Shown here piece by piece: positions 18,198-26,015 of a DNA stretch of 64,000 nt. Source of the DNA: CBDESM01 sp965205165 (GTDB lineage: Bacteria > Chloroflexota > Dehalococcoidia > Bin125); NCBI GenBank assembly GCA_965205165.1, contig OZ242037.1, forward strand, positions 1,736,001 through 1,800,000, in the 5' to 3' direction. Numbering within the stretch: position 1 is the first letter of the stretch; every line of letters begins with the position of its first letter. The notes under the pieces are model-generated. The model worked only from the letters and a program-made list of their open reading frames with translations. It searched no databases and had not been told where the DNA came from. The translations under genes were made by a program, and so were the position numbers.

Positions 18198-18494
18198 TCA
18201 GCTGTTGCGCCACTCTTGGTAGTAGTAGGTCTCGGTGGTGCCGTCGGGGCAGGTGCGGCGTGCGGTGACCCAGTAGAGGTAGGTGGTGCTGTAGCGGGTG
18301 GCGTGGGCGTCGATGCGGCGCTCGGTGAGGATGGTGCGCGGGCAATTGTTGGAGACGGGCTCGACGGCGGGGGCGGTGGCCGCGGGGGCGATGCTGACGG
18401 CGGCGTCGGCGCCGCTGCCGGGGAGGAGGGCGATCAGGGCGAGGGCTGCTGCGGCGACAACAGCGGCGGCGAGGGCGGTGATGGGCGTGCGCAT
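18198..18494 (-). CDS. Secreted two-cysteine protein, array member 1
   Basis: A 98-residue protein with a Sec signal peptide ending GADA near residue 31. The mature part is about 65 residues with exactly two cysteines spaced C-x(30)-C, followed by PDGTTETYYYQEW. This C-x(28-36)-C unit with a Gly-Thr and aromatic residue after the second cysteine runs through the whole array. The cysteines probably form a disulphide outside the cytoplasm. The function is unknown. It is the last gene of the array, 32 bases after member 2. Confidence 0.8.
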   Translation of the reverse strand: MRTPITALAAAVVAAAALALIALLPGSGADAAVSIAPAATAPAVEPVSNNCPRTILTERRIDAHATRYSTTYLYWVTARRTCPDGTTETYYYQEWRNS

Positions 18495-18526
18495 CGTTGT
18501 CAGGCTGCTTGCCGGTGCGGGGCTGG

Positions 18527-18892
18527 TCACGTGACGACCTGCCACTGGCGGTAGCGGACGGTGCCTGATTGGGCGTGGGTGCAGGTCTGGGTGCGGGTGT
18601 ATTCGTAGAGCTCGTAGGTCACGCCGTCGACGACGGAGCGCTGGCCGAGGCTTCGCTTGGTGGTGGTGACGGACTGGCAGCGCTGGTCTTGGGTGTCGGA
18701 GAGGTCGGGGGCGGCGGTGGGCGCGAAGGCGGCGGCGGCGATGGCGTCGGGGGTTTCGGCGATGCCGGTCGAGGCGGCGTCGGCGCTGCTCCAGGCGAGG
18801 AGGCCGATCAGGGCGATTGCGGCGGCCGCGGCGATGGTGGTGAGGGCGGCGAGCTTGGCGGTGCGGAAGTGCGATGCGGGGGTGTTCGTCAT
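18527..18892 (-). CDS. Secreted two-cysteine protein, array member 2 (twin of member 3)
   Basis: A 121-residue protein with signal peptide (cleavage after SSADA) and an AGAAGGAAG ribosome site. The mature part starts with an Ala-rich linker and then a C-x(31)-C unit containing VDGVTYELYEYTRTQTC and GTVRYRQW. The first 60 residues are almost the same as in member 3, but the cysteine unit has diverged. The function is unknown. Confidence 0.82.
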   Translation of the reverse strand: MTNTPASHFRTAKLAALTTIAAAAAIALIGLLAWSSADAASTGIAETPDAIAAAAFAPTAAPDLSDTQDQRCQSVTTTKRSLGQRSVVDGVTYELYEYTRTQTCTHAQSGTVRYRQWQVVT

Positions 18893-18933
18893 GATGCTTC
18901 CTTCTCGCTGGCGGCGGTCTCGGCACCGTTGTC

Positions 18934-18939
18934 AGTGTA
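18934..18939 (-). promoter_or_regulatory. Possible -10 box for array members 2-1
   Basis: On the - strand the hexamer reads TACACT, 42 bases upstream of the member 2 start, in the 116-base gap that separates members 2 and 3. The -35 region is weak, so this is suggestive only. Confidence 0.28.
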
Positions 18940-19008
18940 CGGCGGGGGCGGGGGTTTGGCTCAGCTGGGCCGGTTCTCCCGGTGTACTGGCGGCGGTGCC
19001 GGGGCTGG

Positions 19009-19374
19009 TCAGGTGACGGCTTCCCACCCGCGGTAGCGGACGGTGCCTTCGTTGGCTCCGCCGCAGTCTCTGGTGTTGGTGTACTCGTAGAGCTGGTAGG
19101 TCACGCCGTTGACGACGGTGGTCTGTCCGAGGCTTCGCTTGGTGCTGCTCGTGGTACTGCACCAGCTTTGCGGGTCGGAGGGGTCGGGGGCGGTGGCGGG
19201 TGCGAAGGCGGCGGCGGCGGCGATGGCGGCGGGGGTTTCGGCGATGCTGGTCGAGGCGGCGTCGGCGCTGCTCCAGGCGAGGAGGCCGATCAGGGCGAAG
19301 GCGGCGGCCGCGGCGATGGTGGTGAGGGCGGCGAGTTTGGCGGTGCGGAAGTGCGATGCGGGGGTGCTGGTCAT
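19009..19374 (-). CDS. Secreted two-cysteine protein, array member 3 (twin of member 2)
   Basis: A 121-residue protein with signal peptide (SSADA) and a GAGAGGAGA ribosome site. The unit is C-x(31)-C (VNGVTYQLYEYTNTRDC, then GTVRYRGW). It is a tandem duplicate of member 2, offset by 482 bases. The leader halves are nearly identical, and most replacements lie in the mature half. The function is unknown. Confidence 0.82.
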   Translation of the reverse strand: MTSTPASHFRTAKLAALTTIAAAAAFALIGLLAWSSADAASTSIAETPAAIAAAAAFAPATAPDPSDPQSWCSTTSSTKRSLGQTTVVNGVTYQLYEYTNTRDCGGANEGTVRYRGWEAVT

Positions 19375-19408
19375 GATGCCCGTCTCCTCTCGCTTGCGGG
19401 GGTTGGGC

Positions 19409-19720
19409 TCAGCTGCCCCAGTCTTCCCAGTATTGGTGGCGGCGCTGGTTGCGGTCGACGGTGCCGCCGCTGCCGTCTGGGCAGCGGTCGACGATGGTCT
19501 CTTCCCAGAGTCTGTGGTCGACGTAGCCGAAGGAGTCGCGGGTGACGCGGAGGAGGCGGGTGTTGATGACGACTTCGGTGCAGCCGGCTTGGGTTTGCGC
19601 GAGGCTGGGTTCGGCGGGGGCGGCGGGTACTGATGCGGCGCCGGCGGAGGTTGCCGCGAGGGCGAGCGCGCCGGCGGCGAGGGCGGCGGCGAGGGCGAGC
19701 TTGAGCTTGCGGGTGATCAT
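19409..19720 (-). CDS. Secreted two-cysteine protein, array member 4
   Basis: A 103-residue protein with signal peptide ending TSAGA. Its unit is C-x(32)-C, with ETIVDRC followed by GGTVDRNQRRHQYW. It pairs with member 5: both share TRD, ETIVDRC/DTIVDRC, GGTVD and NQRR. It starts 34 bases upstream of member 3. The function is unknown. Confidence 0.8.
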   Translation of the reverse strand: MITRKLKLALAAALAAGALALAATSAGAASVPAAPAEPSLAQTQAGCTEVVINTRLLRVTRDSFGYVDHRLWEETIVDRCPDGSGGTVDRNQRRHQYWEDWGS

Positions 19721-19744
19721 CGTTGCGCCTTTTTGGGGAGCGGG

Positions 19745-20053
19745 CTAGCCGTTGTCGAACTCTTGGACGTCGACCCAGTAGCGGACGCGGCGCTGGTTGA
19801 GGTCGACGGTGCCGCCGGCGGCGGTGGTGCAGCGGTCGACGATGGTGTCTTCGATTTGGCGCTGGTCGATGAAGTTGCCGTCGCGGGTTTCGCTGATGAC
19901 GCGGGAGGAGATGGTGACGGTGGTGCAGTCATCGGTCGCCGTGCTGGCCTGCTGCGCACCGACGGGCTGGGAGGCGGGGATTGCGACGAGCAGGACGGCG
20001 GCGGCGAAGGCGGCCAGGGCGGCGGTGATGCGGAGGTTCCGCGATGCGGTCAT
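19745..20053 (-). CDS. Secreted two-cysteine protein, array member 5
   Basis: A 102-residue paralogue of member 4, with signal peptide ending QPVGA. The unit is C-x(31)-C (DTIVDRC), then GGTVDLNQRRVRYW. A GAGAGG ribosome site precedes the ATG. The function is unknown. Confidence 0.8.
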   Translation of the reverse strand: MTASRNLRITAALAAFAAAVLLVAIPASQPVGAQQASTATDDCTTVTISSRVISETRDGNFIDQRQIEDTIVDRCTTAAGGTVDLNQRRVRYWVDVQEFDNG

Positions 20054-20095
20054 GTTGGGAGGGCCTCTCGTTGGCGGCTGTTTTCGGTGGCGGGC

Positions 20096-20446
20096 TTAGC
20101 CGCCGTCGCGGGACCAGTAGCTGCGGGAGTAGCTGCGGTCGACGCCGTCGGTGCAGGTTCGCTGGATCTGCTGGGTGTAATGGACCCAGTCGCCGCCGTC
20201 ATCGGTGGCGGCGTTCCGGCCTATCTCGCGGGGGGTCTGGGGTTCCCAGGTGCAGGTCACCTGCTGAGCGGGGGCTGGCTGGCCGGCGGGCGGTGCGAAG
20301 GAGATGGCGATGGTCTCGGCTTCGCCGGCGGGCGGGGCGACCTCGGCGGCGTCGGTCTGGGCGGTCCAAGCGAGGAGGGCGAGTGCCGCGAGGAGAGCGG
20401 CGAGCGGCAGTGCTCGGCTGCGGGCGGTGGTTTTGATGGATGGCAT
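20096..20446 (-). CDS. Secreted two-cysteine protein, array member 6
   Basis: A 116-residue protein with signal peptide ending QTDA, an Ala/Pro-rich linker and a C-x(32)-C unit (CTWEPQTPREIG, then QQIQRTCTDG), ending SRSYWSRDGG. It starts the cluster of members 6-5-4-3, whose gaps are 24-42 bases. On the - strand TATCCT lies about 45 bases upstream and could be its -10 box. Confidence 0.8.
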   Translation of the reverse strand: MPSIKTTARSRALPLAALLAALALLAWTAQTDAAEVAPPAGEAETIAISFAPPAGQPAPAQQVTCTWEPQTPREIGRNAATDDGGDWVHYTQQIQRTCTDGVDRSYSRSYWSRDGG

Positions 20447-20513
20447 CGGGTGCTCCCTTCGCGGGCGGGGCGGTCTGCCCTCGCGCAGGATAGCCGGGCG
20501 GGGCGTGGGCGGA

Positions 20514-21233
20514 TCAGTCGGCGAGGTGGGATTCGCCCTGCGGCGGGGTGACCTGGAAGGCGTCCGGGGTCAGGCCGGGGACGATGGAGACGCGCCAGAG
20601 GGTGACGCGGTAGCGGACGGTGATGATCGAGATGGGGGGAGCGGGGGGGATGAGGCCGGCGGGTGCGTCGCTGCCGTCGGTCATGATCGGGAGCCAGGTG
20701 CTGGTGCAGCGGTAGTCCTCGACGCGTTCGATCTGCTCGAAGAGGACGTCGTCGACGGTCTGGGTGAGGCCGGTGAGGCGGATGCTGTGGATGTCGTTGA
20801 CGGGGCAGCGGGTCTGGTAGTGCCAGCGGAGCATGGGGTGCTTGTCGTCCTGCATGATCAGGGCGCATTGGAGTTGCAGGTCGGTGAGGCGGTCTTCCGG
20901 TGGGATGCGGGCGACGAGCTTGTCGGAGTCGTCGACGGTCGTGCCGCGGAGTCGGGCGAAGTAGCGGTCTTGGAGGATGTCGAGGCTGGGGACGCCGGAG
21001 CAGTCTGGGCGGTCGTCGTCGGGGTTCGCGGGGGGCGGGGCAGGGTCGTCGTCTCCGTCGTCGGCGTCGCCGGAAGCGGAGCTGGTTCCGCCGTTGCTTG
21101 TGCTGGTGTCGCCGTCGTCGGGCGTTTGGGCGGAGGCGGTTGCGGCGAGGGCGAATACGGCGGCGAGCACGAGGAGCAGCGCGGCGGGGAGGAGGGCGAT
21201 GCGCCAGGCGGGTCGGCTTTCAGTCTTGGTCAT
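20514..21233 (-). CDS. Secreted protein with domain B, array member 7
   Basis: A 239-residue protein. A signal peptide (ATASA) is followed by an acidic Asp/Ser/Gly-rich linker of about 45 residues, then the domain I call B: DILQDRYFARLRG, IPPEDRLTD, QCALIMQDDKHP and W-x(4)-TRC. The second half of B contains a C-x(32)-C pair, the same spacing as in the small proteins. Domain B recurs in members 8, 9 and 10. No known family is recognised. Confidence 0.82.
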   Translation of the reverse strand: MTKTESRPAWRIALLPAALLLVLAAVFALAATASAQTPDDGDTSTSNGGTSSASGDADDGDDDPAPPPANPDDDRPDCSGVPSLDILQDRYFARLRGTTVDDSDKLVARIPPEDRLTDLQLQCALIMQDDKHPMLRWHYQTRCPVNDIHSIRLTGLTQTVDDVLFEQIERVEDYRCTSTWLPIMTDGSDAPAGLIPPAPPISIITVRYRVTLWRVSIVPGLTPDAFQVTPPQGESHLAD

Positions 21234-21275
21234 GGGGCGATCCTTTCGCGGGCTCGGGGAGATGGGCGGTCTGGT

Positions 21276-22379
21276 TTAGGTGCATTCGCGCCAGCAGAGC
21301 CAGAAGTAGGCGGACGACGGGGCGGTGAGCACCGTTCTCGGCTCGCTGGGGGGGATGAGGTCTTCGGGCGGGGTGGAGCCGTCGTCCATGGCGGGTGTTT
21401 GGACGTAGCGGCATTCGGAGGTGGCGACGCGCTGGAGTTGGATGTAGACGCCGTCTTGCTGGCGTTCTTCGACGCCGGTTCGGCGGAGGGAGATGAGGTC
21501 GAGGATTCTGCAGGTGGTGGTCTCGGACCAGGAGAGGCCGGGGTGCTTGAGGTCTTGGAAGATCTGGGCGCATTCGCGGCCCTCGTCGGTGATGCGGTCG
21601 GCTTGGGGGATCTGGCTGACGAGCCTGTCGGAGTCGGGTTTGGTGGAGCCGCGGGCGCGGGCGAAGTAGCGGTCCGTGAGGTATGTGCCGTCGCCGTAGG
21701 TGTTCACGCATTGGGTGGGGGTGACGGTGCCGGGCGGGCGGGAGAACTGGAAGGTGAAGTCCTCCCAGACGTCGGTGTTTTCGTCTTGCTCGTTGAAGTA
21801 GATGCCGGCGTGGAGGTAGGCGGGGCCGCTGTGGCTGTCGGGGACGGTGAAGGAGATTTCGACGGGGAGGGCGTTTTCCTCGCTGGTGGCGGTGGTTTCG
21901 GTGGGCCAGTGGCCGTCGACGGTTTGGTCGCGCCTGTTGAAGGTGCCGAGGGTGCGGCGGTCGGAGAAGTCGTCTGGGAGGTAGATGTGTGCGCCGGCGA
22001 TCAGGGAGCCGTCGGAGCCGGGGGCGTCGCGGAGTTCGAGGTACCACTGGTCGCGGTAGACGGCGCCGCGGATGTCCTGGACGTTCTCGGCGACGACGTT
22101 GGCGGGGCCGCAGTTGCCGATTCCCCACGCTCGGAGGTAGAGGGTGATGGAGGTGGCGCGGGTCCAGGAGTATGCGCCGGCGGTTCTCTGGACGCTGTCT
22201 TGGTTGGGGCAGATGGCGGTGTCGCCGACTTTGGCGTACCAGCGGCCGAACCATTCCCTGTTCTGGGCGTCGACGGAGGCGCGGGGGAGGAGCGCGGCGG
22301 TCGCGCCGAGCAGGATGGCGGCGGCGAGGGCGAGCAGGGCGAGTCGGCCGGCTGGGGCGTTTCGGGCGAGGCGGATCAT
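21276..22379 (-). CDS. Secreted protein with domains A+B, array member 8
   Basis: A 367-residue protein with signal peptide ending ASVDA. Domain A (about residues 40-240) begins WFGRWYAKVGDTAICP, has a C-x(32)-C pair, then a beta-rich part with FTVPDSHSGPAYLHAGIYF and WEDFTFQFSRP. Domain B (about 245-367) follows with YLTDRYFARARG, IPQADRIT and a second C-x(32)-C pair. Member 10 has the same architecture. The A domain looks like a beta-sandwich, but I know no family for it. Confidence 0.85.
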   Translation of the reverse strand: MIRLARNAPAGRLALLALAAAILLGATAALLPRASVDAQNREWFGRWYAKVGDTAICPNQDSVQRTAGAYSWTRATSITLYLRAWGIGNCGPANVVAENVQDIRGAVYRDQWYLELRDAPGSDGSLIAGAHIYLPDDFSDRRTLGTFNRRDQTVDGHWPTETTATSEENALPVEISFTVPDSHSGPAYLHAGIYFNEQDENTDVWEDFTFQFSRPPGTVTPTQCVNTYGDGTYLTDRYFARARGSTKPDSDRLVSQIPQADRITDEGRECAQIFQDLKHPGLSWSETTTCRILDLISLRRTGVEERQQDGVYIQLQRVATSECRYVQTPAMDDGSTPPEDLIPPSEPRTVLTAPSSAYFWLCWRECT

Positions 22380-22421
22380 CGCGGCACTTCCCGTTTGCGG
22401 CGGGCTTGGCGGATCGGGGCG

Positions 22422-22427
22422 ATCTTA
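22422..22427 (-). promoter_or_regulatory. Possible -10 box for array members 8-7
   Basis: The - strand reads TTCAGGGTAAGATCGCC, with TAAGAT 42 bases before the member 8 start. Member 10 has the closely similar CTCAGGGTAAAATTCCC at the same distance, so the element was probably duplicated with the gene. Confidence 0.35.
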
Positions 22428-22452
22428 CCCTGAAGGGGGGTGGCTGGCGGGG

Positions 22453-23103
22453 CTAGGCGCAGTCTTCCCAGCAGAGCCAGAAATAGGCGACGTGGGGGCC
22501 GGTGATTTCGGTTCTGGGTTCGCTGGGGGGGATCAGGTCGTCGGGCGGGGTTGAGCCGTCGTCCATGGCGGGGGTTTGAACGTGCTGGCAGGAATGTGAG
22601 GCGGTGCGCTGGAACTGGGCGTAGGTGCCGTCTTGGCGTTCTTGGCGGGAGCCGGTGAGGCGCAGCGATTCGACGAGGTGGATGCGGCAGGTGACGCGCT
22701 CAGACCAGGAGAGGCCGGGGTGGGCCTCGTTTTGGAGGGACTGGGCGCAGAGGCGCTCATCGGCGGTGAGGCGGTCGGCTTGGGGGATGGCGGCGAGGCG
22801 GCGGTCGGAGCCGTCTTTGTCGGAGCTGGGGATGCGGGCGAAGTAGGTGTTTTGGAGGTCTTGCAGGCCTCCGCTGTACTGGAGGCACTCGGGGCTGTCG
22901 GAGGCGGTGCCAGCGGCACCGGCGCCGGCGGGCGGGTTGTCGTCGCCTTCGCTGATGGTGATCGGGGTGGATGCGGAGTTGCCGGTTTGCTGTGCGGAGG
23001 CGGTTGCGGAGGCGGCGATGATGGCGGCGAGTGCGAGGAGCAGGGCGGCGGCGAGGAGTGCGGGGCGCGGGGAGAGCGCGGCTTCGAGGTTTTTCCGGGT
23101 CAT
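22453..23103 (-). CDS. Secreted protein with domain B, array member 9
   Basis: A 216-residue protein starting at ATG 23103, with signal peptide ATASA, a linker, then domain B alone: DLQNTYFARIPS, IPQADRLTADERLCAQ, HPGLSWSERVTC and a C-x(32)-C pair. Its end (AMDDGSTPPDDLIPPSEPRT) is nearly the same as in member 8, so the two share recent ancestry in that segment. The function is unknown. Confidence 0.82.
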   Translation of the reverse strand: MTRKNLEAALSPRPALLAAALLLALAAIIAASATASAQQTGNSASTPITISEGDDNPPAGAGAAGTASDSPECLQYSGGLQDLQNTYFARIPSSDKDGSDRRLAAIPQADRLTADERLCAQSLQNEAHPGLSWSERVTCRIHLVESLRLTGSRQERQDGTYAQFQRTASHSCQHVQTPAMDDGSTPPDDLIPPSEPRTEITGPHVAYFWLCWEDCA

Positions 23104-23138
23104 GGGGCGTCCTTTCGGGGGCGGGCGGGGGGGCTCTC

Positions 23139-24194
23139 CTAGATCCAGAAGTAGTGGATGAGGGGGCCGGTGGCTTCGGTCCTGGTCTCGTAGGGGGGGA
23201 TCAGGTAGCCGGGGACGTGGGAGCGGTCGCTCATCGTGGGACTTGCGGTGTGGCTGCAGTCGAAGGTGGCGGTGCGCTGGACTTGGTAGTGGAGGTGGCC
23301 GTCGGCGCCTCGTTGCTCGGAGCCGGTGCGGCGGAGGGAGATGAGCCTGGTGAGGGAGCAGTCGGTGTCGTGCTGCCAGGTCAGTGCGGGCCATTGGAGG
23401 TTTTGGAGGACTTGGGCGCAGTAGCGCTGGTCGGCGGTGATGCGGTCGGCTTGGGGCGTTCGCCAGAGGGCGTTGTTCCTGGTGCCGTCGGCATTGAGGG
23501 CGTAGTAGCGGTTTTGGATGGTTTCCAGGGCGCCTGGGAGCACGGAGCAGGTCGGGTTGGGGCGGGAGAACTGGAAGGTGAAGTCTTCCCAGACATCTTC
23601 GTTTTCGTCTTGCGAGTTGAAGTAGATGCCGGCGTGGAGGTAGACGGCGCCGGCGTGGTCGTCGGGGATGGTGAAGGAGATTTCAGCGGCGCGGACGGGG
23701 ACCTCTTGGTGGTTGAGGGTCGGCCAGTTGCCATCGGTGGTCTGGTCGCGCCTGTTGAGGGTGCCGCTGGTGCGGCGGCCGCGGAAGTTGTCGGGGAGGT
23801 CGATGTGGGCGCCGTCGATCAGGGAGCCGCGGGAGCCGGAGGCGTCGCGGAGTTCGAGGTACCACTGGTTGCGGTAGATGGCCCCGTCGACGCTGCCGAC
23901 GGTCTGGGCGACGACGTTGTCCGGGCTGCAGTCGCTGATGCCCCATTCCCTGAAGTGGAGGGTGATGGAGGTGGATCCGGTTGTGGAGTAGTCGCCGGCG
24001 TCGGCGACGATGTCGTTTTGTTCGGGGCAGATGGGGGTGTTGCCGACTTTGGCGTACCAGCGGCCGAACCAGTTCATGTTCTGGGCGTCGGCGGGGGCGC
24101 GGGGGAGGAGTGCGGCGGTTGCGCCGAGCAGGATGGCGGCGGCGAGGGCGAGCAGGGCGAGTCGGCGGGCGGGGATTCTCGGGGTGATGGTCAC
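23139..24194 (-). CDS. Secreted protein with domains A+B, array member 10
   Basis: A 351-residue protein starting at GTG 24194, with a signal peptide almost the same as member 8 and cleaved after APADA. Domain A has WFGRWYAKVGNTPICP and a C-x(32)-C pair. Domain B has IQNRYYALNADG, TPQADRITADQRYCAQ and a C-x(33)-C pair. It ends YFWI, without the final CW-x-x-C seen in members 8 and 9. The function is unknown. Confidence 0.84.
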   Translation of the reverse strand: MTITPRIPARRLALLALAAAILLGATAALLPRAPADAQNMNWFGRWYAKVGNTPICPEQNDIVADAGDYSTTGSTSITLHFREWGISDCSPDNVVAQTVGSVDGAIYRNQWYLELRDASGSRGSLIDGAHIDLPDNFRGRRTSGTLNRRDQTTDGNWPTLNHQEVPVRAAEISFTIPDDHAGAVYLHAGIYFNSQDENEDVWEDFTFQFSRPNPTCSVLPGALETIQNRYYALNADGTRNNALWRTPQADRITADQRYCAQVLQNLQWPALTWQHDTDCSLTRLISLRRTGSEQRGADGHLHYQVQRTATFDCSHTASPTMSDRSHVPGYLIPPYETRTEATGPLIHYFWI

Positions 24195-24232
24195 GGCGCG
24201 TCCTGTTCCCGGTGCGGTTGTCGGCAACGGGA

Positions 24233-24238
24233 ATTTTA
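24233..24238 (-). promoter_or_regulatory. Possible -10 box for array members 10-9
   Basis: The - strand hexamer TAAAAT lies in CTCAGGGTAAAATTCCC, 38 bases before the member 10 start. It is the best -10 match in the array and is related to the element in front of member 8. Confidence 0.38.
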
Positions 24239-24280
24239 CCCTGAGTCGGGGCAGATGAGGCCGCGAAGATCGGGGGGCGG

Positions 24281-24940
24281 TCAGCTGGAGGGGGCGGGGA
24301 TGGCGGCGGGGACGGAGGTGGTCCAGTACTGGTTGTCGATGGTCTGGGTGACGCGTCCGCAGGCGCGGGAGCCGACGACGCGGACTTCGTAGACGACGCG
24401 GTGGTTGGGGCCGTACATGCCGCGGCGGAGGATCGTCGGGGAGAGGGTTTGGATGGGACCGCAGATGGTCCATTGCTGGGCATAGGCGGTTCGGCCGCAT
24501 TCGTTGCGCTCGGTGTTGCGCCAGAGGTATTCGGTGCGGCCGTTGGAGGTGCGCTGGTTGAGGGTTTCGTCGGTGATGGTCTTGATGCCGGAGCAGCCGC
24601 CGGTGTAGGCGTTGGGGATGTCGGACAGGCGGGTTGGGGACCAGTAGGTCAGCCTTGTGTTGACGGCGGTGCCGTCGCAGTCGCGCCAGGTGTCTTCGGA
24701 GTAGGGGGTGGCGTTGGAGTAGCCGCCGTTGCTGTAGACCAAGCCGGGGCGGCCGATCTGGCGGATGGTGCGCTGGAGGATGTAGGGGCAGTCTTCGGGG
24801 GAGCTGGCGTCGGTGCGGTCGACGGCGCGGGGGGCTTGGGGGAGGGGGCTGGTGCGGGAGTCGGCGGGCTGGGCGGCGAACGTCCAGGCGGAGAGGCCGG
24901 CGATGAGGGCGAGGAGGGCGGCGAGGGTGATCTTGGTCAT
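24281..24940 (-). CDS. Secreted protein with domains C+D, array member 11
   Basis: A 219-residue protein with a short signal peptide (about 25 residues). Domain C is a C-x(36)-C unit starting CPYILQRTIRQIGRP and followed by RDCDGTAVNTRLTYW. Domain D contains NGRTEYLWRNTERNECG, TLSPTILRRG, RVVYEVRVVG and a final Trp-rich NQYWTTSVP. Member 15 is its nearest relative (NGRTQYEWGQSVVDACG). The function is unknown. Confidence 0.82.
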   Translation of the reverse strand: MTKITLAALLALIAGLSAWTFAAQPADSRTSPLPQAPRAVDRTDASSPEDCPYILQRTIRQIGRPGLVYSNGGYSNATPYSEDTWRDCDGTAVNTRLTYWSPTRLSDIPNAYTGGCSGIKTITDETLNQRTSNGRTEYLWRNTERNECGRTAYAQQWTICGPIQTLSPTILRRGMYGPNHRVVYEVRVVGSRACGRVTQTIDNQYWTTSVPAAIPAPSS

Positions 24941-24978
24941 GGGGGTGCTCCGGATTCCGCCAGCGGCGGTTGGTCTGG

Positions 24979-24984
24979 ATTCTA
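24979..24984 (-). promoter_or_regulatory. Possible -10 box for array member 11
   Basis: The - strand reads TAGAAT, 38 bases before the member 11 start, inside a 139-base gap. The remainder of the gap (24985-25079) shows nothing else. Confidence 0.3.
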
Positions 24985-25079
24985 GGCGGTTCGGAGGGCG
25001 CGTGTCAGGGTGCGGGGGTTGCGGCTGTGGTGCTGCATCATCGTCGTCTCGCGGGCGGGCCCGGATCGGATAGGCCGCG

Positions 25080-25985
25080 CTAGGACTGGTGGTGGATTTC
25101 GGGCGGGATGCGGTCGACTGGGGCGCCGTAGGTGGTTCGGCTGGTGTAGGCGCGGCCGTTGCAGTTGTAGGTGGCGGTTACCTGGATCGAGATGTAGCGG
25201 ACTTGGCTGCCGGCGTCGGGCGAGTCGTAGGGCTCGCCGATCTGTTGGACGATGCGCTCGACGGGGCCGACGCAGGCGCGGTGCGCGGGGGCGTTGAACT
25301 TGAGGCGGGCGTGGGTGTGCTTGACGTCATTGGCCCACATGGTGAGATGGAGCCAGACGGGGCCGGAGTGGGAGCGGGGCACGGAGAAGCGGATGTTGAC
25401 GCGGGGGAGGTTGCCGACGTGGAGCGCGCCGTCTTGGTCGCAGTAGCCGAAGGTTCCCTTGTCGGGCGAGGCTCCGATGCGGCGGGCGTAGATGCGATTG
25501 TAGGTCTCGCCGTCGGCGTTGCGCCAGGAGCCGTCGCTGCAGGTGAGGCCGCTGACGTACTCGATGTCGGCGCCCGGGACGAGGTCGCCGGTCTCGCCAT
25601 GGGCGGTCGAATCGGACGAGGTGATTTTGAGTTCGTAGGCCGAGATGGGGTAGTCGAAGGGGGCGGGGGTGTGGGTTCTGCAGGGGAGGCCGCGGCCGAG
25701 GCGGAAGGCGACGGAGTTCCAAGCGCCGTTGTCGGCGTAGGGGGCGCTGGCGGTGCGGTCGCAGACGTTGCGGTTTTGGACGGAACCCCAGGTGGTGCCG
25801 GCTTCGCCGAGCTGTGCGGTGATGCTGGAGTTGCCTTGGCGCCAGGCGACGGCGCCGGGGTTGCCGTCGGCATCGGCGGGGGCGGGGGCGAGGAGGAGCC
25901 AGCCGCCGAGGAGGAGGGCGAGGGTCAGGGCGAGGAGGGCGGCGCGGCGGAGGGCGGGCCGGGGCCGTGGGGCGGAAGCGGTCAT
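25080..25985 (-). CDS. Secreted protein with diverged domain A plus C, array member 12
   Basis: A 301-residue protein with signal peptide (APADA) closely similar to that of member 14. The first 225 residues are a diverged domain A that keeps IRFSVPRSHSGPVWLHLTMW but has lost the GRWYAKVG opening. A domain C unit follows, CVGPVERIVQQIG with C-x(36)-C, then NGRAYTSRTTYGAPVDRIP. Domain D is missing compared with members 13 and 14. It lies 30 bases after member 13, probably in one transcript with it. Confidence 0.82.
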   Translation of the reverse strand: MTASAPRPRPALRRAALLALTLALLLGGWLLLAPAPADADGNPGAVAWRQGNSSITAQLGEAGTTWGSVQNRNVCDRTASAPYADNGAWNSVAFRLGRGLPCRTHTPAPFDYPISAYELKITSSDSTAHGETGDLVPGADIEYVSGLTCSDGSWRNADGETYNRIYARRIGASPDKGTFGYCDQDGALHVGNLPRVNIRFSVPRSHSGPVWLHLTMWANDVKHTHARLKFNAPAHRACVGPVERIVQQIGEPYDSPDAGSQVRYISIQVTATYNCNGRAYTSRTTYGAPVDRIPPEIHHQS

Positions 25986-26015
25986 GGTTCGGTTCCCTTC
26001 AGGCCGGAGGGGGTT

